From Alteromonas stellipolaris (lineage in GTDB: Bacteria > Pseudomonadota > Gammaproteobacteria > Enterobacterales > Alteromonadaceae), in assembly GCF_001562115.1 (NCBI RefSeq), contig NZ_CP013926.1:2914001-2978000 (forward strand): a stretch of DNA of 64,000 bases, given 5' to 3'. Shown here in pieces: positions 54,451-64,000 of the stretch. Within the stretch, counting starts at the first letter, position 1. Every line of letters starts with the position of its first letter. A program made the position numbers and the translations under genes. Under the pieces are notes generated by a model. That model was not told the origin of the DNA and ran no database searches. It saw only the letters and a program-made list of their open reading frames with translations.

Positions 54451-54858
54451 TTAAATAGTAATATCCACATGCTTAATGCCCCGCGGTATTTTAGTGCCCG
54501 TTGCATCTGAGGTATTTAACTCACGGCTTTCACGTTCGTCCAATTGCTGCCCTATTGATTTGTCGTCTTGCTTGTCTTTTTGCTTGAGTTCTTTTGTATT
54601 AGCTTGGTTGTCTTCTTGTTGAAGACTCCCTTGTTGGCGATTTTCTTGGTTGCTTGGGTGCTCATTCTTTTCGTTTTGCTCGTGCCGTTCACGCTGTTCC
54701 ATTTCATCAACGATATGTACTTCATCATGCTGCTCTTTTTCGTCTTGATTGAGCGCCTCCGACTTTTCGCTGCGCGCCACTTTTTTTACCCGGTTATCTG
54801 TTTCTATGGGCACTTTGGTATTGCGCGGTAAAATGGAAAAAATTAGGTCATTACTCAT
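54451..54858 (-). CDS. Low-complexity hydrophilic protein of unknown function
   Basis: 135 residues. Residues 30-115 are almost only E, K, Q, N, D, H and R, with no membrane segment, and probably disordered or coiled coil. The ends are different: MSNDLIFSILPRNTKVPIET at the start and TGTKIPRGIKHVDITI at the end, which look conserved. A hydrophobic frame on the opposite strand is only the mirror of this composition. No function can be proposed. It is divergent from the his operon. Confidence 0.5.
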   Translation of the reverse strand: MSNDLIFSILPRNTKVPIETDNRVKKVARSEKSEALNQDEKEQHDEVHIVDEMEQRERHEQNEKNEHPSNQENRQQGSLQQEDNQANTKELKQKDKQDDKSIGQQLDERESRELNTSDATGTKIPRGIKHVDITI

Positions 54859-54932
54859 GGCGACTCCAACCCGTAAAGGTCAATTCTGTGATATTTCATC
54901 CTGAACACTACCTAATAGGGAAAACGATCACA

Positions 54933-54962
54933 TTGGCTCAGATCAAAAAGTTTTACTATATA
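54933..54962 (+). promoter_or_regulatory. Candidate his operon promoter
   Basis: TTGGCT (54933-54938) and TATATA (54957-54962) are separated by 18 bp. This would put the start near 54970, giving an untranslated leader of about 100 nt before the His-rich leader peptide. AT-rich sequence around it fits a strong promoter. Confidence 0.5.
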
Positions 54963-55069
54963 CATATTAAATTAGACTGAAACTGTAAAAAGAGTTCACT
55001 TTCGCCTTGCAAAATCGGGGGCAAACCGCTAATGTTTCAGCCGTTCGGAAATAGGTATTAAGAAATCAA

Positions 55070-55114
55070 ATGAATAACTGCGCTGTAAAACATCACCACC
55101 ATCATAAAGCATAG
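55070..55114 (+). CDS. hisL: his operon leader peptide
   Basis: A 14-codon frame, MNNCAVKHHHHHKA then TAG, with five consecutive His codons (55091-55105). Ribosomes stall here when charged histidyl-tRNA is scarce, and that alters folding of the following RNA. E. coli HisL has seven His codons in a row in a similar place. It was too short for ordinary gene calling. Confidence 0.9.
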   Translation: MNNCAVKHHHHHKA

Positions 55115-55208
55115 CCTTTCAGGTTCGTGCTGGAAGGTCTATTATTCCTTCCAGTGGCGCAGATAGAAAAAATTCTCGACCCCCGGAAGGAAACTTCCGG
55201 GGGTTTTT
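55115..55208 (+). promoter_or_regulatory. his operon transcription attenuator
   Basis: Five complementary segments follow the leader peptide: B CCTTTCAG (55115-55122), C CTGGAAGG (55130-55137), D CCTTCCAG (55147-55154), E CCCCCGGAAG (55180-55189) and F CTTCCGGGGG (55194-55203), with T at 55204-55208. E:F is the terminator. C:D may form with it. B:C and D:E (CCTTCC with GGAAGG) form the alternative antiterminator. A CTGTAAA-like segment in the leader peptide could serve as A. The logic equals the six-segment E. coli his attenuator: histidine starvation stalls the ribosome on A, which frees B to pair with C and D with E, so transcription goes on. Confidence 0.88.
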
Positions 55209-55267
55209 CGTTTTAGGCGTAATCGTTAAGACAGTAAAAAGTAGTACAACGTGTAAGGAACGTTTCA

Positions 55268-56170
55268 ATGAGTAACAGCAAAAGACTTCGAATTGCCATA
55301 CAGAAATCAGGCCGTTTAAGCGATGACAGCATCGCTCTACTTAAGGCTATTGGCATAAAATTGAACATTCGTGATCGCCTGCTGATTGCGCATTCTACCA
55401 ACGAGCCTATCGATTTGTTACGTGTTCGCGATGACGACATTCCGGGATTAGTTATGGATGGCGTAGCCGACCTTGGCTTCATTGGCGAAAACGAGCTAGA
55501 AGAAAAGATGTTAGAACGCAAAGCGGCTAACAAGCCTTCTGACTATGAAGTATTGCGTCGTTTAGACTACGGTGGTTGTCGCTTGTCTATCGCCGTTCCT
55601 ACTGAAATGGACTACACCAACATCCAGTCTTTAGAAGGCAAGAAAGTCGCTACCACTTACCCATTCCTACTAGAGCGTTATTTTGCAGAGCAAAAAATTA
55701 ACGCCAAAGCAGTCATGCTTACCGGTTCGGTTGAAGTTGCACCTCGCGCAGGCGTTGCCGATGCAATTTGTGATTTGGTATCCACAGGCGCAACCCTTGA
55801 AGCGAACGGACTTGTTGAAGAAGATGTAATCTTCCGCTCAAAAGCAGTGTTAATTCAACGTGCCGACGGCAACATGAGCGATGAAAAGCAAGCCCTTATT
55901 AATCGCCTTATGCCTCGTATCGACGGTGTATTGCTAGCGAAAGAAAGCAAGTACATCATGCTTCACGCACCAAAAGCTTACCTAGAACAAGTGAAAAGCT
56001 TGTTACCGGGCGCTGAAAACCCAACCGTATTGCCTTTGTCTGGCAATGAAGAGCATGTAGCTATTCATGTTGTTTCTACTGAAACCCTATTTTGGGAAAC
56101 CATGGAAAAACTAAAAGCATTAGGCTGCTCTTCAATATTAGTAATGCCTATCGAAAAAATGATGGGCTAA
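55268..56170 (+). CDS. hisG: ATP phosphoribosyltransferase HisG
   Basis: First enzyme of histidine synthesis, joining ATP and PRPP. 300 residues, the long (HisG-L) form with its own C-terminal regulatory domain, so no HisZ is needed. The start [20 protein letters not shown] and the middle [20 protein letters not shown] with [11 protein letters not shown] hold the PRPP-binding loop. The end [20 protein letters not shown] is the domain where histidine acts as feedback inhibitor. First gene of the operon, 60 bp after the attenuator terminator. Confidence 0.97.
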   Translation: MSNSKRLRIAIQKSGRLSDDSIALLKAIGIKLNIRDRLLIAHSTNEPIDLLRVRDDDIPGLVMDGVADLGFIGENELEEKMLERKAANKPSDYEVLRRLDYGGCRLSIAVPTEMDYTNIQSLEGKKVATTYPFLLERYFAEQKINAKAVMLTGSVEVAPRAGVADAICDLVSTGATLEANGLVEEDVIFRSKAVLIQRADGNMSDEKQALINRLMPRIDGVLLAKESKYIMLHAPKAYLEQVKSLLPGAENPTVLPLSGNEEHVAIHVVSTETLFWETMEKLKALGCSSILVMPIEKMMG

Positions 56171-56183
56171 AAGGCAAAAGATT

Positions 56184-57500
56184 ATGATTATCTGGTCATC
56201 TCTATCAAAGCTTGAGAAAAAAACAGCGCTTTCGCGCCCGGCTATGGCCAATAGCCTACAGTTAAAACAAACCGTGGGCGAGATTATCGCTAGCGTAGAA
56301 AGTGAAGGCGATGCAGCCGTTATCAACTTCACTCGTAAGTTTGACTGCCCTGATTTGCAGTCGTTGGTGTTGTCGCAAGAAAACATCGACACGTTAGCAA
56401 GCTCGGTTACCGCAGAAGTAGCTGGCGCTATTGACATTGCATTTAACAATATTAAAGCGTTTCACGATGCGCAGTTGCCAAGTGATATTGCCCTAACCAC
56501 TACACCTGGTGTGAACTGCGAATTACGCTTCACACCTCTTGATGCGGTAGGTTTGTATATTCCAGGTGGTAGCGCTCCTTTGCCCTCTACGGTATTGATG
56601 TTGGGTGTGCCTGCACTGGTAGCCGGTTGTGAAAACAAACTGCTTTGTACGCCACCCAACAAGCAAGGCTTAATTGCCCCTGAAATTGCGTATGCCGCAA
56701 GAAAATGTGGCATTGAAGCCATATATCTTTGTGGCGGTGCACAGGCCATTGCAGCCATGGCATTAGGTACAGACTCTATACCGCAAGTTGATAAAATATT
56801 CGGCCCGGGTAATAGCTTTGTGACTGAAGCCAAACAGCAGGTAAGCTTACGTGCTGATGGTGCAGCAATCGATATGCCAGCAGGCCCGTCTGAAGTATTG
56901 GTATTAGCAGATGAATTTGCCGATGCTGAATTTGTTGCTTCAGACTTACTTTCTCAAGCAGAGCATGGCCCAGATTCTCAAGCCATTTTAGTGTCTAACA
57001 GCGAAACCTTAATTGAGGCAGCAAAAGCAGCGGTTGAACGCCAATTGTCTACGCTTTCACGTGCCGATATTGCTCGCCCTGCGATGGAGAATGCCCGCTA
57101 TATTTTGGCAGATTCAGTAGATGACGCCATTTTAGTAAGCAATGCTTATGCGCCTGAACACTTAATTGTGCAAATAGAAGATGCTCGCAGCCTACTGCCG
57201 AAAATCAAATATGCAGGTTCGATATTCCTAGGCCCTTGGTCGCCAGAATCTGCCGGTGATTATGCCTCGGGTACAAACCACGTATTACCTACCTACGGTT
57301 ATGCGAAGAACTACTCTAGCTTGGGTTTGCTCGACTTTATGCGTCGCTACACTATTCAAGAGTTATCAGCAGACGGCATGCGTAACTTAGGCCCCGCTAT
57401 TATGGTCTTAGCCAGCGCTGAAGGCCTTGATGCTCACGAACAAGCGGTAGCGCTGCGTATGCAAAAGCTAACAAACGTTACCAATAAGGGAGATGCTTAA
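56184..57500 (+). CDS. hisD: Histidinol dehydrogenase HisD
   Basis: 438 residues. Zn-dependent enzyme that oxidises histidinol to histidine in two steps. The NAD region IYLCGGAQAIAAMALGTDSI, the signature DMPAGPSEVLVLADEFADAE and the Zn-ligand stretch LSQAEHGPDSQAIL with the later YAPEHLIVQ are all seen. Spacing 13 bp after hisG, and the stop codon overlaps the hisC start by one base. Confidence 0.97.
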   Translation: MIIWSSLSKLEKKTALSRPAMANSLQLKQTVGEIIASVESEGDAAVINFTRKFDCPDLQSLVLSQENIDTLASSVTAEVAGAIDIAFNNIKAFHDAQLPSDIALTTTPGVNCELRFTPLDAVGLYIPGGSAPLPSTVLMLGVPALVAGCENKLLCTPPNKQGLIAPEIAYAARKCGIEAIYLCGGAQAIAAMALGTDSIPQVDKIFGPGNSFVTEAKQQVSLRADGAAIDMPAGPSEVLVLADEFADAEFVASDLLSQAEHGPDSQAILVSNSETLIEAAKAAVERQLSTLSRADIARPAMENARYILADSVDDAILVSNAYAPEHLIVQIEDARSLLPKIKYAGSIFLGPWSPESAGDYASGTNHVLPTYGYAKNYSSLGLLDFMRRYTIQELSADGMRNLGPAIMVLASAEGLDAHEQAVALRMQKLTNVTNKGDA

Positions 57501-58588
57501 TGCCTGCTCTTGTTGATACGCTTATTGATAACCTGATTAATGCTAATTTGGTGCCGCTTAAGCCTTATGAGTCGGCAAGGCGTTTATATTCAGGCGGCCA
57601 AGATTGGCTAAATGCTAACGAGTCGCCCTATGCGAATGAGTATGACATAGATGCGAGTAACTTTAATCGTTACCCGTCGTGCCAGCCATCATCAGTAGTT
57701 GAAAGCTATGCGGCTTATGCAGGCATTGATACTTCACAATTGATTGTTACCCGTGGTGCAGACGAAGGCATTGAATTACTGATTCGTACCTTTTGCACCC
57801 CAGGCAAAGATAATATTGTTATTTGCCCGCCTACTTACGGCATGTACGCGATTAGCGCAGAAACCTGTGATGTGGGTATTACGACAGTGCCACTAAAAGG
57901 CGATTTCAGCTTAGACGTTGAAGGCGTGTGTGCAATCGATAACGCTAATGTTATTTTTATTTGTGCACCAAACAACCCAACAGGTACACAGGTTGCCAGG
58001 GAAGATATTTGGGCAGTACTCAACCACTTTTCTGATAGTGCACTAGTGGTGGTTGATGAAGCTTATATCGAGTTTGATGCCGAAAATACCTGGGCAAATG
58101 AAATAGCGAATTTCCCTAACCTAGTAGTATTACGCACGCTGTCAAAAGCCTTTGCGTTAGCAGGGCTACGCTGCGGGTTCACGTTAGCCCAAGCGCCCGT
58201 TATTCAAGCACTACTCAAAGTGATTGCACCTTATCCTATTGCAGAGCCTGTGGCACAAATTGCTGCACAGGCGTTATCTACTGATTCACTGACATTAATT
58301 CAGTTGCAAGTAGATACTATCAATAGAGAAAAAGACTTATTGGCAGCGGCCCTTGCTGATATCGACGGCTTTGAATTGGTAGGCGATAGAAAAGCCAATT
58401 TTGTGCTATTTCGTTACGCACGTGCCAGCGAGCTAATGCCATATTTAGTGAGCAAAGGGTTATTGATACGCGACCAATCTAAACAGCTTAATCTTACAAA
58501 TTGCTTGCGTGTAAGCATTGGTACTGAAGAACAAAACCAGCGTTTACTGCAACTGATCAACGAATTCATAGAGGAGCTAGCGGCATGA
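57500..58588 (+). CDS. hisC: Histidinol-phosphate aminotransferase HisC
   Basis: 362 residues, PLP-dependent class I/II aminotransferase. [20 protein letters not shown] near the start, [29 protein letters not shown] with the cofactor Asp, and [16 protein letters not shown] with the Schiff-base Lys are characteristic. It converts imidazole-acetol phosphate to histidinol phosphate. One-base overlap with hisD and four-base overlap with hisB indicate translational coupling. Confidence 0.97.
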   Translation: MPALVDTLIDNLINANLVPLKPYESARRLYSGGQDWLNANESPYANEYDIDASNFNRYPSCQPSSVVESYAAYAGIDTSQLIVTRGADEGIELLIRTFCTPGKDNIVICPPTYGMYAISAETCDVGITTVPLKGDFSLDVEGVCAIDNANVIFICAPNNPTGTQVAREDIWAVLNHFSDSALVVVDEAYIEFDAENTWANEIANFPNLVVLRTLSKAFALAGLRCGFTLAQAPVIQALLKVIAPYPIAEPVAQIAAQALSTDSLTLIQLQVDTINREKDLLAAALADIDGFELVGDRKANFVLFRYARASELMPYLVSKGLLIRDQSKQLNLTNCLRVSIGTEEQNQRLLQLINEFIEELAA

Positions 58589-59654
58589 GTCAGCAAGCCA
58601 TTTTATTTATCGACCGCGACGGCACGTTAGTAGAAGAGCCGCCAGTAGATAAGCAGCTAGACAGTTTGGAAAAGCTGGTTTTCGAACCTAATGTTATCCC
58701 TGTGCTGTTAAAACTAAAAGCAGCAGGCTTTAAGTTTGTGATGGTAACCAACCAAGACGGCTTAGGCACAGACAGCTTTCCTCAAGCTGATTTCGACGCG
58801 CCGCATAATGCCATGATGGCCATTTTCAAAAGCCAAGGCATTACGTTTGACGATGTGCTTATTTGCCCGCACTTTGAAGAAGACAACTGTACCTGCCGTA
58901 AGCCAAAATTAGGGCTAGTAAAAGACTACCTTCAACAAGGTAAAGTGGATTTTACCCGTTCATACGTGATTGGCGATCGCATGACCGACATGCAACTTGC
59001 CGAGAACATGGGTATTAAAGGGTTGCAATATAACCCTGAAACCTTGAACTGGGACCACATTCAAAAAACCTTGTTGTCGTCTTCACGTATTGCCGAAGTT
59101 ATCCGCACCACCTCTGAAACCGACATTAAAGTACGCGTAGATTTAGATTCTACCGAAAAATCGCACATTCACACTGGCTTAGGTTTCTTCGACCACATGT
59201 TAGATCAAATTGCGACCCACGGTGGTTTTGAGTTAAACGTAACCGTAGATGGCGATTTGCATATTGATGATCACCACAGTGTGGAAGATACCGCATTAGC
59301 CTTAGGTGAAGCACTTAAGAAAGCCTTGGGTGATAAACGTGGTATTGGCCGTTTTGGTTTTGCCTTGCCTATGGATGAGTGCCGCGCTGAGTGCATCATG
59401 GATATTTCAAACCGCCCTCACCTTAAGTTCGATGCTGACTTTAGCCGCGACCAAGTGGGTGAAATGGCCACTGAAATGGTGCCACACTTTTTCTATTCAT
59501 TGGCGCAAAGCATGGGGCTGTCGCTCCACCTTTCCACCAGCGAAGGCAATGCTCACCACCAGGTAGAAAGCTTGTTCAAAGTATTTGGTCGTGCGTTGCG
59601 CCAAGCCATTACGCGTCAAGGCGATGCATTGCCTAGCAGTAAAGGAGCGCTTTA

Positions 59655-59655
<1 letters not shown>
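58585..59655 (+). CDS. hisB: Bifunctional histidinol-phosphatase / imidazoleglycerol-phosphate dehydratase HisB
   Basis: 356 residues, the fused form of enteric-type bacteria. The N-terminal HAD phosphatase has the nucleophile Asp in [13 protein letters not shown] and a Zn loop [15 protein letters not shown]. The C-terminal dehydratase begins near residue 165 with R-V-D-L-D and has two metal-binding His motifs, [19 protein letters not shown] and [12 protein letters not shown]. The two activities are the sixth and eighth steps of the pathway. It overlaps hisC by 4 bp and hisH by 1 bp. Confidence 0.97.
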
Positions 59656-61823
<2,168 letters not shown>

Positions 61824-61827
<4 letters not shown>

Positions 61828-62441
61828 TTGTAACTTCCGAAAACAGTAATACCCTAGCGTGGGAAAAAATGGATAACTTGCTCCCCGCTATTGTACAAGA
61901 TGCCCTTTCAGGCAAAGTACTCATGCAGGGTTACATGAACCAAGATGCCCTAACTACCACCTTAGAAAGCGGTAAAGTAACCTTTTTCAGTCGTTCTAAG
62001 CAGCGTTTATGGCAAAAAGGAGAGACATCTGGCAATACGTTAGATTTGGTGAGCGTGGCCGCCGATTGCGATTTCGATTCGTTATTAGTGTTAGCCAACC
62101 CTAACGGCCCAACATGCCACACAGGCGTTGAAAGCTGCTGGTTTGAGGGGAATACCCCTAGCTTTACTTTTCTTGCTGATTTAGAGCGCTTATTGGCTGC
62201 CCGTAAAGGCGCAGATCCGAAAAGCAGCTACACCGCCAGCTTGTACAATAAAGGTATTAAACGTATTGCACAGAAGGTGGGTGAAGAAGGTGTTGAAACG
62301 GCACTTGCTGCGACGGTACATGACAAAGAAGAGCTTAAAAACGAAGCCGCTGATTTGTTGTATCACCTAACCGTATTGCTACAAGCGAGTGATATGTCCC
62401 TTGATGATGCCTTATCGGTATTACGTGAACGTCAAAAATAA
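61824..62441 (+). CDS. hisI: Bifunctional phosphoribosyl-AMP cyclohydrolase / phosphoribosyl-ATP pyrophosphatase HisIE
   Basis: 205 residues, fused enzyme for steps two and three. The N-terminal cyclohydrolase has [49 protein letters not shown] with the Zn-binding Cys residues. The C-terminal pyrophosphatase (from about 115) has [20 protein letters not shown] and [20 protein letters not shown], with the acidic Mg ligands. It is the last gene of the operon, with a strong terminator about 60 bp further. Confidence 0.97.
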
Positions 62442-62500
62442 GTGTTAAGGCTATTCGCCTGCATTTAGTTCGATATACTGTAATATAACGAGCTTAAGAA

Positions 62501-62534
62501 AAGAGCAAATTACTCTCGTAATTTGCTCTTTTTT
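62501..62534 (+). terminator. Intrinsic terminator of the his operon
   Basis: AAGAGCAAATTAC (62501-62513) pairs with GTAATTTGCTCTT (62518-62530), 13 bp perfect with a 4-nt loop, followed by T to 62534. A shorter T run on the other strand suggests it can also end the convergent TPR gene. Confidence 0.93.
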
Positions 62535-62615
62535 ATTTTAATCACCCGCTCTTTCTACTCAAGCACTGTCCCAATATTTATCTCCCCTCGCCGTGTTGTT
62601 TGGGCCATGGAAACG

Positions 62616-63323
62616 TTAACTCTTTTGTAGCAACTTATCTTCAAGTCGAGAAATTTCTTGTCTTCTACCTAAATCGGCAAGTGGGCGATCTCTTCTAGCA
62701 GGGGCTTGACTGGCTTTTTTAACATACGCTCGAGCTTGATCGTACTCTCCATTGTCATACAAAAATTCGGCGTAGAAATAGTTTGGATCAATACCATCAG
62801 GGTTTATTTCCAGAGCGTGCTCTAACAGCTTTTTCGCTTTTTTGTCACTGCCAAAGCTAATCGGCCAACTCGGTAGCTTATGATAAAGCACCCCTAAGCT
62901 CGTTATGGCTGATCCTGCTAAGGCTTTTTCGTCCAGCCGCATTGCATGCTCAAAACACTTGCGCGCGGCTTTAGCGTATTCAAGTGCACCTAAACCGCCT
63001 TTAACCCCTGCCGCGCTCGATTGAATGATACCCAGCCAAATGATAAATTCAGGGTTGTTAGGGTCTTGCTCAACAAAAAGCTTCGCTTTTTCAATAAGCG
63101 GAGAAAAAGCGCTTTCTTTTTGCTTGTCCGCCAACACATAGTTGATATGTGCCCACTCATGTTGAAGCACGGAAAGAGGAGATTGAGCCTCTTGCTGCAA
63201 TAACGGCGTCAATACATCGCTTGACGATTGATTTACATCATCTTGTGCAAATGCGTAATTCACATCGCTTAAAGTTATTATAAGTAGGGCGATTTGGGTT
63301 ACGAGGGCTATATTTTTCATCAT
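62616..63323 (-). CDS. Exported TPR-repeat protein of unknown function
   Basis: 235 residues from ATG 63323, which has GGAG five bases ahead; the longer frame starting at 63377 lacks one. A signal peptide ends near NYAFAQ (about residue 27). TPR-like helix pairs follow: EKAKLFVEQDPNNPEFIIWL, ALEYAKAARKCFEHAMRLDE, AKKLLEHALEINPDGIDPNY and FLYDNGEYDQARAYVKKASQ. TPR proteins scaffold other proteins; the partner is unknown. The layout resembles TRAP-associated TatT-like lipoproteins, but no lipobox is present. Confidence 0.7.
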   Translation of the reverse strand: MMKNIALVTQIALLIITLSDVNYAFAQDDVNQSSSDVLTPLLQQEAQSPLSVLQHEWAHINYVLADKQKESAFSPLIEKAKLFVEQDPNNPEFIIWLGIIQSSAAGVKGGLGALEYAKAARKCFEHAMRLDEKALAGSAITSLGVLYHKLPSWPISFGSDKKAKKLLEHALEINPDGIDPNYFYAEFLYDNGEYDQARAYVKKASQAPARRDRPLADLGRRQEISRLEDKLLQKS

Positions 63324-63336
63324 GATCACTCCGGTA

Positions 63337-64000
63337 TTAAACCAACTTGCTTGATAAGTCATTGTTGTTTTGCACACTGTTTAGATGCTGGTTCGGTTCA
63401 CTCTTGCTGAAAGTATGCCGTTTAATAATGGACAGCTGCTTTGCTAACGCGTTATCTACTACGTTTGGAAGGATGGCATTTAATTTGGCAAAGCACCGCT
63501 CAGCAAAGCCAATGCTAAGCCGCGCTTTATCTTGCTCTAGCAATTTTATGAGTGCTTGAGCAACAACGTCAGGTGTATCAACTTGATTACCAAGCGCTTG
63601 ATTAAGTGCCACTACTCTTTCATCATTAATAGCCGTATATGTTGCTCGGGGGGCTAAATAGTGAAACTGAATATTACTGCCGTGATATTCACGATGCAGC
63701 GATTCAGTCCAGCCTTTAAGCGCAAACTTAGTCGCGCAATAGGTGCTGTGAGCGGCAAAACCAATACTGCCAAATGCAGAACCTACATTGACCACATGTG
63801 CGTTGGGTCGCAACGCTAAACATGGAATTAACCCTTGGGTGAGCAACATCGGAGACAATAGATTCGTTGTTACCACTGACTCCACTGGCGCACTTGTAAA
63901 TTCACCAACATGAGTCGTGCCGGCATTGTTTACCAAAATACTTACCGGTAATCGCTCGCATGCGTGAATGAGTTTCTCCCGCCCTTCGTGAAGTGAAATA
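63337..64000 (-). CDS. Short-chain dehydrogenase/reductase (N-terminus beyond window)
   Basis: The frame stays open to the right edge, so the first part, with the Gly-rich cofactor motif, is missing. The visible part has the NNAG motif (VNNAGTTHVGEF), a Ser in HVVNVGSAFGSIGFA and the catalytic YxxxK in STYCATKFALKGW. That is a complete catalytic half of an SDR. The C-terminal region (EQDKARLSIGFAERCFAKLN) and tail fit SDRs related to those acting on lipids or fatty acids, but the substrate is unknown. It lies 13 bp upstream of the TPR gene start, so the two are likely co-transcribed. Confidence 0.85.
   Translation of the reverse strand, partial: ISLHEGREKLIHACERLPVSILVNNAGTTHVGEFTSAPVESVVTTNLLSPMLLTQGLIPCLALRPNAHVVNVGSAFGSIGFAAHSTYCATKFALKGWTESLHREYHGSNIQFHYLAPRATYTAINDERVVALNQALGNQVDTPDVVAQALIKLLEQDKARLSIGFAERCFAKLNAILPNVVDNALAKQLSIIKRHTFSKSEPNQHLNSVQNNNDLSSKLV

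Noticed and set aside
54568..54831. Hydrophobic frame opposite the charged low-complexity gene
   Set aside because: Codons for Glu, Lys and Gln give Phe, Leu and Val when read on the other strand, so the apparent membrane protein is an artefact.

Overview
The window looks like chromosome of a marine gammaproteobacterium of the Alteromonas group. This rests on conserved gene order rather than a database search: fadR divergent from nhaB-dsbB, the ycgN-ycgM-mltB-ycgL-rnd-fadD block, tsaB-yoaA, and a complete hisGDCBHAFI operon with a His-rich leader peptide. Base composition is moderate and most genes are tightly packed. No rRNA, tRNA or CRISPR array was recognised.

1-15 kb is accessory DNA. 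It opens with the end of an IS30-type insertion sequence cut by the window edge. A seven-gene minus-strand metal-efflux operon follows: a short CDF transporter, a DUF3703 protein, a CzcD-type CDF, a His-rich CzcI-like periplasmic protein, then CzcC, CzcB and CzcA. A divergent CadR/PbrR-type MerR regulator faces it across a textbook 19-bp-spacer promoter. Next come a tyrosine-phosphatase-like gene with a PIN-like gene, then a large Cys/His-rich protein with a probable PD-(D/E)XK nuclease core beside a 223-residue protein of unknown role. Diverged copies of one intergenic repeat sit at about 0.5, 9.3, 11.0 and 14.9 kb. They separate these modules, so the region seems built from exchangeable units. 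The nuclease-like gene pair and the phosphatase/PIN-like pair are the best candidates for undescribed systems.

15-33 kb is largely lipid metabolism. It holds fadH (2,4-dienoyl-CoA reductase) and a dienoyl-CoA isomerase, with a divergent TetR regulator and a tandem operator-like repeat. Then come a GMC oxidoreductase, a wax ester synthase/DGAT operon (DUF445-TetR-WS/DGAT), a patatin-like lipase, two phasin-type granule proteins, a VOC protein, and a lipoprotein oligopeptidase. fadR carries a FadR-type operator over its own -10 element.

33-49 kb is core genome: nhaB, dsbB, acetyltransferase, ycgN, ycgM, mltB-like, ycgL, rnd, fadD (with a possible FadR site), alpha/beta hydrolase, slp, tsaB, yoaA, a GH13 glycosidase and a TauE/SafE transporter. 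49-55 kb holds small membrane, periplasmic and lipoprotein genes, several of unknown role. 55-62.5 kb is the histidine operon, with an attenuator whose alternative stems can be traced in the sequence, and a strong terminator at its end. The window closes with a TPR protein and an SDR gene cut by the right edge.
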